Of a DNA stretch of 64,000 bases, positions 12,401-22,460 are shown piece by piece (the stretch's first letter is position 1; each line of letters opens with the position of its first letter). The translations under genes and the position numbers were made by a program. The notes beneath the pieces were generated by a model. That model was not told the origin of the DNA and made no database searches. It saw nothing but the letters and a program-made list of their open reading frames with translations. This DNA is from Auriscalpium vulgare (lineage: Eukaryota > Basidiomycota > Agaricomycetes > Russulales > Auriscalpiaceae): NCBI GenBank assembly GCA_019915015.1, contig JAHBBC010000018.1, positions 806,001 to 870,000 on the forward strand, given 5' to 3'.

Positions 12401-13326
12401 GCAGAATTCGACGAATGTAAACCGCACGCGTATGCCGGAGCACACGCTGCCCGTCATCCCATCAGAAGAGCCGACCCGCGCAACGATGTCGATGGAGAGC
12501 CCGCTGAGGATGCGCCGCGCGACGGTCATGGGGCGCTCTCCAGAGAAGAGTCTCAGTCTGGACATTGAGACCGGGTCGCCCTCGAGGCGCAAGGAGAAGT
12601 CCAAGTCGCAGAACGACTTGCAGCGAGCCATTACTCCGGTATCGAGATTGACTTTCGAGCTCGAGCGACGTGAGTTTGTCGTGCTCTCTGTTCTATCTCC
12701 AGCGTTGCTTATATGTCTGCACTACAGTCGCGCAACCGTCGCCTCCAGTGCGACTGTCTGCAGTCGTCGACCGCAGCATTTTTATCGCCGAGCCTTCCAA
12801 GTCGAAGCTCGAAGTGCCATTGACTCCCAACATGCGTGCATCCCGTGCATCGAAGGAGCCCGAGCTTACCGGCCACGACAGCCTGACAGCGTCACCCTTC
12901 GTCGTGCAGCCGTACCCCGCGCGCGAGCGAGCGCCCACCTCCCCCACCGTCGACTCGCCCACACAGCGGCGCATCGAGGGTGTGTACGACCGCTTCCTCA
13001 TGGCGACCACGGGCGTGAAGCGCCTCGGGCGCGGGTACCAGTCCGACAACGTCGGGCCCGTGGCGAACACCGCACCGACGAAGGGACTGCCGACGCAGGC
13101 GCAGCGCATGTTCCACTCGACGCGTCGCGTGATGCCACCCCCGGTGTCCAGCGAGGACGCGCGCATGACGCTGAGCGTCGACGAGCTGGGCGTGATGCAG
13201 AGCTCCCCGGCGGCAGTCCACTCACCCAGCACGGGTGAGCGCACGGGCACGGTGCGCGGTGTGCGCAAGGCGCTCAAGGCGATCGTGACGGGCAAGACCG
13301 CCGTCAAGAAACACGCGTGGGCGTGA
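9428..13326 (+). CDS. Ser/Thr protein kinase with very long disordered tail
   Basis: The N-terminal kinase domain is complete. It has a Gly loop IGFGNWGSVWLC, the Lys motif LAVKLV, the alpha-C Glu in WNEMKIVR, catalytic VVHNDIKPANILL (HND replacing HRD), DFG in LVDFGFAEK, activation-segment TPEYLSPE and DIWSLGVTFFEILIG. The best splicing around the Gly loop removes 9519-9572, giving FIEEIGFGNWG; that 54 nt intron is in frame and stop-free, so a reader could mistake it for exon. The catalytic part ends near 10550. About ten more exons, to the stop at 13326, encode a low-complexity tail rich in Ser, Pro, Arg and Lys, with a charged coiled-coil candidate (RDRMREWERERERLREMER). The C terminus is basic (GVRKALKAIVTGKTAVKKH). 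The catalytic residues suggest an active enzyme; substrate and subfamily are not evident. Confidence 0.85.
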
Positions 13327-14210
13327 GCCATTGAGCTCGCTACCCGGCTATCATCATCTCCACCTCATTCTCGTTGGCTTTGCCCCCTCTCATTCGTTGT
13401 CCTCACGTCCAGCTGCTGTGCCTGCTATTGCGCTCTCTTTGCATTATTCTCCGCATTCTCTCGTGCATCTCATCACGTTGTCATCTATTCTCATTTGCGC
13501 TCGCCTTCATCTACTCTCACATCGTCGCTGACCGTATATCGTCTATTGCTCTGCTATCACGTCGCTATCTATTGCTGTCGATTTATTCACTTGCATTTGA
13601 CGACTCATCTTCACGACCAGACTTTCTTCACGTATGTTATGCTATGTTACGCTTTTTCGCATTTCTCTGTTTGATGGTTCGCCCGGGATGGCTCGGCATG
13701 TCCTTTTTCGTCGTTACGAGCATTTGTGGTGTGTCTGCGCACAGCGTATGCTGCCGCTGAATGCTACTTGACTTCGAAGCAATGCCTGACTCCAGGCTCC
13801 AACCTTGAGTGAGTACTTGTAGTAGCAGCCGCGGCATGCATGTACCGTACGCGCTGGGACTCTGGGCAGTTCTCAGTAAAGTTGCTCGGGGCGCGCAGTT
13901 CTCCCAGTCTTTATGAAGCAGTACTTTGCTTGCTCGTCACTTAGCTTCATAAAGCCTAGGTAACCAGTCTACTCGCTAGCCGCTTACGTGCATACCATTT
14001 ACAAGACGCCAGGCTCTCCTGCACAATGTTACTAACTTCTGCGAGATCTACCGGCAGGTTGGGAGCATGTTGTGAATTATGTAGTCGGTGGGTGACTCGG
14101 TGTGTGCCGGAAGGCGACCGACCTAGCTACTGAGCCTCCGATTTTCCTTACCTTTCCTTACGCACGAAATGCAGTCGTTACGTCGCTTTGTAAATACGCA
14201 AAAAGGTTGC
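13327..14210. other. 3' flank, no gene seen
   Basis: Pyrimidine-rich sequence follows the kinase stop (13330-13640). No splice-supported reading frame is present. Probably 3' untranslated region and spacer. Confidence 0.4.
14200..14204 (-). terminator. Pol III terminator of the tRNA gene
   Basis: Five A on the plus strand give a T5 run on the minus strand just beyond the 3' end of the tRNA gene. Confidence 0.6.
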
Positions 14211-14304
14211 TGATCCTTGCCCGGATTGAACGGACGACCTTGTGGACACACCAAGCTTTTGTAAGCCGCTGGAATCACACGCTCTACCGCTGAGCTAAAG
14301 GATC
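14211..14304 (-). tRNA. tRNA-Trp (CCA) with intron
   Basis: The minus strand folds as a tRNA. The acceptor GATCCTT pairs with AAGGATC (discriminator A at 14211). The D arm is GCTC-AGCGGTA-GAGC and contains the A box, and the T arm is GTCCG-TTCAATC-CGGGC. The anticodon loop starts TTCCAG, so the anticodon is CCA (Trp). About 22 extra bases after position 37 form the intron, as is usual for eukaryotic tRNA-Trp. The fifth pair of the anticodon stem appears as an A-C mismatch in my alignment, so exact intron borders or gene activity need checking. Confidence 0.75.
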
Positions 14305-14845
14305 ATGTCATCTTGGGAGCCTAAAGCTTTTATGGAGAGGCTGGCCCCCACTGAGAAGTCTTTCAGTGTGAACGTCGAACGAGGATTCATCTTGTCCCCA
14401 TCCCCTTCGTGCAGGGCGTCGCGAGCATCTCAGAAATATCTAGACATAAGCCTGCCGAGTATGCGCAGGCCAAAAAACCGCCCACCGCCTCCGCACCTCT
14501 ACCACCGATGCAGAAGACCCTCTTCTTACACCCCTCGGCACTCGTTCCACGTCGACGTTCAACTTTCAAACTGAGACCGTGAGGTTCTTCCCGCGGACCT
14601 GGACGACCGCGAAGAGCGCCCTTCAGCGCCGTCGCACGCAGATCGACACCTCCGAAGCCTCCTCGGCGCGGCGACGTCTCTGGCAGGACCCACCACATCG
14701 CGCGCGCGGCCGTCTCGCCCGCGCCGCGCGTGTGCATGCGCACGATTCGGCACCTGCTGCATGTGAAGGATGCGCGGCCGGCGTCCGCTGATCATTGATG
14801 TACTGGAGCAGCGCGCCAACGCACACGACGCGCGCATACCGTGAC

Positions 14846-15119
14846 GATGGTGGAGACGACTGCGTGGCTGTTCGGCGGAGCGACGGCCAGGGCTGTGAAA
14901 GGACGTGGGGTTCCAATAAGTAATGCTGGTGCGTTCCTCTTTGCCGCGTGTATGATGGAGCGGCGTTGAAGCGCTGATTCATGTTTGCAGAGACGACCCG
15001 GATGCGATGGCCGTGCCCCGAGATGCAAGCCCTGCCTTGTCGCGCACACCCCGCCACCCTCGCCGACCGCAACTTCGTCGCATTTGGCGGCGGCGAGGGG
15101 CTCGAATACGACAAAAGTT
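14846..15119 (+). pseudogene. possible gene fragment
   Basis: From ATG at 14846 a frame reads AWLFGGATARAVKGRGVP. A GT-AG intron then joins in frame to KTTRMRWPCPEMQALP and DRNFVAFGGGEGLEYDK. Frame and splice agree, so the piece was probably coding. No clean downstream exon follows: the next acceptor near 15184 leads to a stop in the expected phase. The FVAFGGGEG word recalls TLDc domains, but the surrounding residues do not support that. Confidence 0.3.
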
Positions 15120-16597
15120 GAGTATATGCTCCACATCACCTTTTGGTGAAGCTGAAGCCCACGCCGTACGCTGCGTTTTTGCAGGGTGACTACATCGACG
15201 TGCATGCTCCTGCACAGGACGGAGGACATGACTGTGCGCCGCTGAGCGTCTTGGCAGAGTATCGAGGTGGCGGGGCTTTCATACGGGTTCCTTTGTGCGT
15301 TCCTGAACCCAACCGGCCCTAGCATATATAGTGGTGCGTCCTCCTATCCAGCTCCCCTTCCCGCTCTGACGGTGATCAAGCTGAATCCTGCCTCGAGCCC
15401 ACGCAAAACATCTGGCGACGCCAGCCTCCACGTGGGATCGACGTCTTGCTGCGGCATCTCGCAGCGCGTGCCGACGCAAGTCACAGCCTGCGGAGTCTTG
15501 ATCTCAGGCGGAATCACAAGTTCCTCAACACGACGGCATAAGTAGACCCGTGCGTACATGTTCGTTCACGAGCCTGAGGCGTGCTGAAGCTGTCATCTCC
15601 ACAGCATATTCAACAAGAATGGGATCCGCTGTCAACCGACAAAGCCAACAACTGCGGAAGACTGGGAGAGCGCGACTTTCAACCCTCTGTTGGATGTAAC
15701 TGGACGACACTGCGATCGCGACACGTATCCGCGCAGGCAATCAGAACGATCCCTCTGCTATGGCCAGAGATTTAGCGAGGCGGGCGCGCAGCGACCCATG
15801 CGCACGACGTCGCGGGGCCATCTTTCGCGAGGCGAAGGTCGCGGCGTCGGAATCGGACGCGCTGTCGTCACGTGACCAACATTCGCAACGTAGCATGGGG
15901 TCTTCACGGAGTCCGTGGTGAGGTGAGGTGCTATTGAGCAATCATCGTGCGCATGTACACCCGTTGAGAGGCTGACTCGGTGCCATGCAACCGTCGACGA
16001 CAATGCTGTAGCCGTTCCACTGCGCTGCGGATCATCGAGGCGTGGGCGAGTTCGAGAACTCATCCTACGGTATGACACGTCTCTTGCTGCGCTGATCTGC
16101 TGCTGTACTCGGTTCGTCAGGTCAAGGCGATGCGAACCGGGGACTTTCCGAATGGAAAGAACCGTGAACACGCGATCGATAAGAGCCAACTTCGTTGGAT
16201 CCCCTCGTTCTGTCTGGGAAGGCGCGTCATTGCTATGGTGGAAACGCCCGCTCTTATAGTGTAGAGGCACCATCGCTTTCCGCAGCGACTTCTTTCGACG
16301 GTCAGCTGCGGAAAATTCTATGTATATGACTAACCGGAGTTGAACGTTGAAGCGCAGCATCTTCGTGCCCTTTTGAAGGGAACGCTTCCAACTGGAAGCC
16401 CCAACGGCTGCGGAGTCGACATCTGTGCATGGACTAGGCGTGCGTGGACGGTACATAAGGTCTTTCTCTGTCGTGCTCCATCTACATTGACCTCCGGCGA
16501 CAGCTCAAAACATCCTTGCCATGAGTCCGTTATATGCGTTCGTAAAAGCTGTGAGCGCCTCACAATATCCACGCTTCAACGGAGTAGTAATGTAGTA
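15120..16597. other. no supported gene
   Basis: Several open frames on both strands lack conserved words or usable splice sites. The exon-like patch 15184-15320 could be a decayed tail of the preceding fragment. Confidence 0.35.
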
Positions 16598-17323
16598 ATG
16601 TTCCTCCACTGTCAGATTCACGTGACCAGCTCATGCTATCTCGTGGCCTTCGCAACTCGCAGCGTCGCCGACGAGTGGTGGCGCGCCGCATCCCGGACCG
16701 GGGAGATGAAACGCATCACCCCGCAATTCTATGCATACGCAGGCGACTGTCTCAAAGTTTCTGGCCCCCGACCCACGGCTAGAGCCCGATCCCATCCCCG
16801 AGTCCATATTCCACGGCATGATCGTCACGAGCGTCGATCTATCCCGCTTGCCGACTCTCCCTATCCATAAATTCACTGACCATATCAGTGGCAATCTGTA
16901 AGTACATGCGGCCTTCGTTTCGCACCGCCGGTATTGATGTCGTGACATCTGCGCAGGTTCTCCATCCGCCTGAAGGCAGACCCAACCCGATCCTGGTATA
17001 CCGAAGACGGGGCAGTCACGACGAAGAGAGACGCCCATCCGAACCTCTTTCGCGTGTCTGTGTCCAACTCGGATGCGCGGAACTTGGTCATGATCGACAC
17101 CGACAAGATTGTTATCGTATGCGCCGAGTCTTCGAAAAGCATCTACGTGGGCCGTGGCCACGGCGACCGGTTGGGTTTGCGTTCGCAGGGTCGTGCCGAT
17201 GGGTCGACGCTGACGTTCGGGGACTTCAAGAAGCGCTTCAGGCTGGGAGTCGAGCTCTACAACGGCGAGGGGGAAGTCACAGTGACCGAGGATGGCAGCG
17301 GCTATGAATGGGAGCTTGTCTGA
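16598..17323 (+). pseudogene. WELV-family copy 2 with frameshift
   Basis: Paralogue of the gene at 3166-3903, in the same domain order. The frame VAFATRSVADEWWRA to QFYAYA breaks near 16741: one extra base must be skipped to enter the frame KFLAPDPRLEPDPIPESIF and then DHISGNL. A 59 nt intron (16898-16956) then joins FSIRLKADP, NLVMIDTDKIVIV, FRLGVELYNGEG and the terminal WELV. Intron position and residues match copy 1, so the gene was intact until recently. If the single base is an assembly error, this is a functional gene. The 5' end is uncertain; the ATG at 16598 is a guess. Confidence 0.65.
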
Positions 17324-18752
17324 AAAAGTTACAACTCTCTTGAATCTCGACCCGCTTACAGTTACTATCACGATGCGTTTCGTAGTATGTGCTGACCCGA
17401 ATTGTCCATCGTGTTCAAGCATTACTGCATATCCGGCCGTCACGGTCTGCGGGGCAGCATGCGCGCGATGTCGTGTCCTCGGCGCCGTGCTGAGGCGGGC
17501 GCGGCCTCCCGCAGCAGGGCCGACTACGCAGCCCCGCTCATCCAGAGTCAACCGTCGCCGTGCGGCCTCCCGACCACCCATCGACCTCCTCCGCTGAGAA
17601 GCGGCAGTGAGAGGAGCCAGTTATATGACTGACGACGGCGCAGTTGATTGATGCGCGACGCTGGAGGGTGCAATCGGGGGAAAAAGGTAAGTTATGAGAT
17701 TGCGTTTTATACGAGACGCCGCCAGGAGGTGCCGGGTTCGGCTCGCTACAAGGCGGCGTGATGGGCAGATGCAACTCCCCTTCTCGACGCCGGCCGGTGC
17801 AGAAAATTGTGCATGTGCCTCACGCCGCTCAAGACCTCCGCATGCTCCTGCTCAGCGGCGTCTGTGAAAATGAAACAGGCCAGGGTTAGGTTCGATGCAG
17901 TCCAAGTAAGAGGCCGACAGCAGTGAGAAAGTCACCTATTACTTTCTGTGGGTACGTGCGCAGCCTTCGCGTGGGTATCCAGGCCGGGCGTGTCTATCGT
18001 CGCGAGTCGAGAGCTCGCACTAAATCACGCGGGCAGAATCAGCTTGACTCCAAGCGCGGTGGAACTGCACGCACGTTATTGTCGCGGCCTTCCAGATCCC
18101 GTGAATGGTGCGAGAATGCATGACACAGCAACTCTGCGCCCCGTCATGTCCCATCGTATGCACTTGATTGCAGCCCTTCAAGCTCGGGAAATCGGCGTTT
18201 CGTGCGACGCGCGTTCGGTGAACAGCCGGATGACGGCGTTGGGCGGTGGAGGCGGCGGCGGGTTTCTGCAGCAGATGAGTTCGCAGTGCCAGCAGCCGAA
18301 GGGTATGCAGACGCACCTTGGCTCGGCCATATTGTCAGCAACAATATGCGTCCCGCCGACCTCCGCAAGGCGCTCCTCCAGCAGCGCGTCCTCTCCCGCG
18401 CAAGAGTCTCAGCTGGGCTTCTGTCAGTCCACCGGCGACAGGTGGGCGCGCCCGCACTTTGCCCTCGAGCTCTAGTACTGAGATGGCCTCCAGCTTGGCC
18501 GTTAAACATAATGCCATGGAAAGTGTACGGTGCGTGAGTTGAAGTGTTTAAATGAAGTTGACCAGTGAACGAAGGCCGTCGACAATGCAGGAATGAGGTG
18601 ACGAAGGAGGTGGGGGCGAGAGAGGTTACGACAGTGCCCGCGGCCGGCCCGGACACTCCGGCATCCACCTCCGCAAATTTCATGCCGGCCGGGGCATCTA
18701 CGGCTAAGCTTCAAGAACCTGTGAGCATGTCCATACCCTATAGACACAATCT
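17324..18752. other. decayed coding fragments, no gene model
   Basis: Between 18310 and 18520 the minus strand has coding-like words (AISVLELEGKVRARPP, LLEERLAEVGGTHIVADN) that sit in different frames. This suggests a broken gene. Nothing else is supported. Confidence 0.35.
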
Positions 18753-21227
18753 ATGCCGCAACGAAAATATCCGGAAAGCCCGACGAAGGCGAAGATGGCC
18801 CGATGGCGAGATGTGCTGATCACGCAAGCACAAACAGGGGCTACCGCCGGAGGCATCCGAGTCAGCCGCGACTTCCTCTCTTCGTTCACTAGCCATATGC
18901 ACATAGTCGAGCCCGGAGAGCGCATCACTGCCCACCGCGGTACTTGATATCGCTCGTACGACTCGGTACGTCTTGGCTCTCTCGCGCGCTCCCATCTAAC
19001 GCATGCTCTCTCGTCCAGTGCTAGCGACTCATCAACATGTTCAACGAGCACGAGATAAGCCTCTTGAGAGTGGCCGTGCGGGTGGAGACGATGCTGCAGA
19101 ATGCGCGATCCGGCGGCCAGAGGCCCGACATGGAGGAGCTGAATCTGCTCGTGGTGTGCCGCCCTTCAAGTGCCTTCCCGACGATTCGTCCCCTCGCTAA
19201 CGCGCCCTTTAGAAGTACGCGCAGGGAAAGATCAAACTCGCGAGGACGAATAAGATTGAGATAGCCATCCATCCCCTGCTTATCAGCGCCGTAGTTGAAG
19301 TCTTGCTTGGGAAGAGTCGGGACCCCGACATCTCTGCCCTCGCGGCGGACGACCCTCGCGCTGTGGGCATGTTTGGCTACAGTGCCCGTCTACCACCACA
19401 TTCCTCACCGTCGCACGTCCTCGGTACGCTATCCTCGTTGTGATCCGTACGGTGGGCTAGACCCTCATGCGTGCGCTCCAGGTGCTGCATTGGCTGCGAG
19501 GCTGAGGGCGGGGACTCGGAGCGCAGAGCCGGCTGGCGCGCAGAGTGCAGAAGAATCTCTTACGCCCAACAGTATCGCCCCCCGCACAAGTGAGCTTCAT
19601 AACAAAGGTCTGTAATGGCATTACTCAATCGTTCCATAGCGTCCGGCGAAAGAGTCTTCACCAACGACATTGAGACAGAGATCCTCCATATACTGGCAGA
19701 CATCGCTGCCTTCAAAACAGCACTTCTCAAACAGTTCAAGGCACGGACGTCTCGTCCTTTCCGGGGTACTAGGCCGCGGGGTGGAGGCTCTCACAAGGTC
19801 AGTCGGCAGACATTCATGTGCATACACACCCCCGCTCACGCGACTCCACGCCATGAAGACCGCTAGACCGGCGCACGGCGGGGCTCATCCTGCGCGGCGT
19901 CTGGCCAGTGGGCGCACACCTGAGGAGCCCATGGAGATGGCGGAGCAACCTTCTCCGCGACACCCTTCTGTGGCGCCATTGGTGAGCGTCCCCACTCGTA
20001 CAGATGTCGTGTTTCTCACCATTTGAAGGAGGAGCCTATGGCGACTGAGCACCCGTTTGTGCGAGAGAGTCCATTTGCCCGCGGTGCGTCCGGTTCCAAA
20101 CGGCCGGCTGTTCCTGCTGCTGCCACGAGCCCACCGCTCGCGTCCGACGAGGGCTCCTCCCGGTCTACAGACTCAGAGAGCGACAGGCAGAATACTCGCG
20201 CAGGAGCAATGAAGTGGAACAATCCCTCAGGGCGAGGACCCGGCCACCCCAAGAAAGGTATCATATATTTTTGAAGAGTATGTTTATCGTATCAATATGC
20301 TGATTGACAGTTCCCAATATTACGCCCTTGAATCTTGCCCCCCGCACACGTGAGCGTCTTGAATAAGAATGGTCCATACTTGTATTCATCAATCGTTCAC
20401 TAGCGTCCGGCGAAATGATTTTGACCAACGACATCAATGCCGAGATCCTATATATGCAAGCAGACTTTGCCGCAGCTAAGATAGCGTTTGATCATGCAAA
20501 TGCCGGCGTCAAATGCGCACAGGAGATGCAGATGCGCATCAATGTAAGTTTATCGTAAACGATGCATAGTACTAGATGCTCACAGTTGCTGTTGCGTAGA
20601 ATTTCTCAGTGCTTCACAAACAACGGCAGCTCCTGCACGCCGACAAGCTCACCGAGATTAAAGCGCTAGAAAAAGAAATCGCCATCTTGGAGCAAAAACT
20701 AGAAGCGAGCTCTTTCGATACGGACTCGGATACCAACTCGGATACCGATCGTGTCCAGAAACGACCTCGAGTGGATGCGGTTCAAGACAAAGTTGCTATC
20801 TCCGCTAAAGCGGCGGGAAAGAAAAAAGGTGCTGATCTACAAGCAGCCAGACAGTCGATTTTCTAACATATTCTCGCAGTTATCCCTGTCGATACCGATC
20901 GTGTCAAGAAACGACCTCGAGTGGGCGCAGTTCAAGGCAAAGTCGTTATCTCCGCGAAAGCGGCGGGAAAGAAAAAAGGTGCTCTTGGTCTATGAACAGC
21001 CAGACAGTCGATTTTGGCTACTGACACGGCGGGCTCAAGACAAATCGGTCAAATCACGCAGGAGGCTACCAACAAAAGAGGGAGTACGACATCCGATTGA
21101 TTTTGGTCTGTGTACATATTAAATTGGTGCAGTCGAGCGGGCCTGGCTCGCCTGGCGTAAACAGCGGTCATCCCGACGGGCTACACCAGAACGCGGGCCG
21201 CTCTTGCGGGGCTGCGTCGTCGTCTGA
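18753..21227 (+). CDS. nuclear coiled-coil protein with duplicated exons
   Basis: Not recognised. A string of short exons with GT-AG introns reads through: MFNEHEISLLRVAVRVETML (19037), KYAQGKIKLARTNKIEIAIH, then an Ala-rich stretch, ASGERVFTNDIETEILHIL, linkers with EEPME and EEPMA, ASGEMILTNDINAEILYMQ, and a coiled coil (LTEIKALEKEIAILEQKLEA). Two copies of a basic segment VQKRPRVDAVQDKV / VKKRPRVGAVQGKV follow. The two ASGE..TND exons share the same preceding PRT codons and intron phase, and the two KRPRV exons are tandem copies. KRPRV resembles a nuclear localisation signal. A possible first exon starts at 18753. The stop at 21227 is the first in phase, but coding-like sequence continues to about 21500, so the 3' end is open. 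Confidence 0.55.
20742..21014 (+). repeat. tandem exon duplication (148 bp period)
   Basis: Positions 20742-20863 and 20890-21014 are near-identical copies. They cover the KRPRV exon, its GT donor and part of the following intron, down to CCAGACAGTCGATTTT. Confidence 0.8.
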
Positions 21228-22460
21228 GCCGTTAAGGTCGCGGAGATACGCTGTTCGAGTGTCTGATGCGCATCGTGGAGGTCCGCCTCACAGTAGACTC
21301 CAACCGCGCGCGCCTCCTCGCAGCGCTCACTTCGGAGGCAGCTTCGTCCGGCGTGGCCGTCAACATAGCAGCGGTAGGCATTTACGATATCAGGCGAAGC
21401 GATCCAGGCGGCCAACAAGAAAGAATGACGGTAGGTATGTTTCGCTTAATTTCAGGAGGCGAGGTCATTTGAATACGGCCCTGGCCGCCATGTCTCTGGG
21501 GCGCTCGTTGTATACACACAATGCAACAATTTGCGCAAACCGAGCAATTAATATTCGTCTCTCTTCAGGCAGTTTTGAGAAACAAGAGACTGGCATGCGG
21601 CTTGTGGCGTGTGGGGTACATGCCATGATCCATGTCGGCATTGTTGCGGAAAGGGAAAAGGTCCGTGTACATTACATGAACGTGCGAGTATGGCGCGTAC
21701 CCTATGCCAGTGTGGCAGATGACCTCGCAGGCCGCTCGAGGCCACTTCTGCTGGGGTGGCACAATTGTCACAGGGCGCCGGGATGCGGTCGCGTGAACTA
21801 CATCACCGGGAAGCTGAAAACAGCCGAGCTCGCCGTCTGCTAGGTCTGGATGAGAACGATCGGCGGACTGTAACACTGAATCGAGAACATGCATCAGGAA
21901 ACGGAGGTAACGATATAGTTCCGGGGGGTTCTGTGTAGCGTGTGTAGACTACATAGACTACGTGTTTGATGTCGATCTCTATAGTACTATATAGGCATGC
22001 GCGCGGGATCTCATATCGGTCACAACTATGGATTCTACACACGCTACAGCCCCTTATCGTGACTACCCGCACCCCAGATTCTTCGCCGCCCGTCTACTTA
22101 ATCGGCGGCCCGTTTGTTGCCCTGATTCCCCGACCTCCGAGAGCTCCGGCATCGAGTGCGCCCCGACGAGCCGTAGAATGCACGGCGGCGCCGGCGAGTG
22201 AGTTGGCGATGGCCTGGTCAGTTGACAGTCGCAGGTGCGCTGCGAGGACTACTTGGGAAGGCGTCCAAGCTGGGGCTTGTCGCGCCGACGGTGGAACGGG
22301 GCTTCACGGAAAGGTGACCTTCCACTGCGACCGCTTCTTGCAGAGGGCACTGTCAGGACGGATGCTCGTGTAAGCGCGGATCCAGTGAGAACGAAGACAG
22401 TACTACGCGCACCTGCCAGGCAGCTGCCAGGCAGCTACGGCACCTTGGGGAACCATCTCC
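21228..22460. other. spacer before the Plavaka 3' end
   Basis: No gene model is supported. A 115 bp inverted-repeat structure lies at 21934-22048. Any Plavaka terminal inverted repeat should lie in this stretch, but I could not match one to the other side. Confidence 0.35.
21934..22048. repeat. 115 bp inverted repeat, MITE-like
   Basis: The arms TGTAGCGTGTGTAGACTACA (21934 on) and its counterpart ending at 22048 pair over 23 bp with two mismatches, leaving about 69 bp between them. No target-site duplication was found. Confidence 0.6.

Noticed and set aside
11603..12631. 342-residue open frame on the minus strand
   Set aside because: It is antisense to well-supported kinase-tail exons and has no motif. 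The GC-rich antisense composition explains it.
15004..15119. TLDc domain suggested by FVAFGGGEG
   Set aside because: The residues before and after do not follow the TLDc pattern and no continuation exon was found.
15758..16456. 232-residue frame on the minus strand
   Set aside because: Its composition is irregular with no conserved words, and it overlaps nothing homologous. Considered chance.
16631..17581. 316-residue frame on the minus strand
   Set aside because: It is the reverse of the WELV-family paralogue, whose plus-strand reading is supported by the homologous copy.
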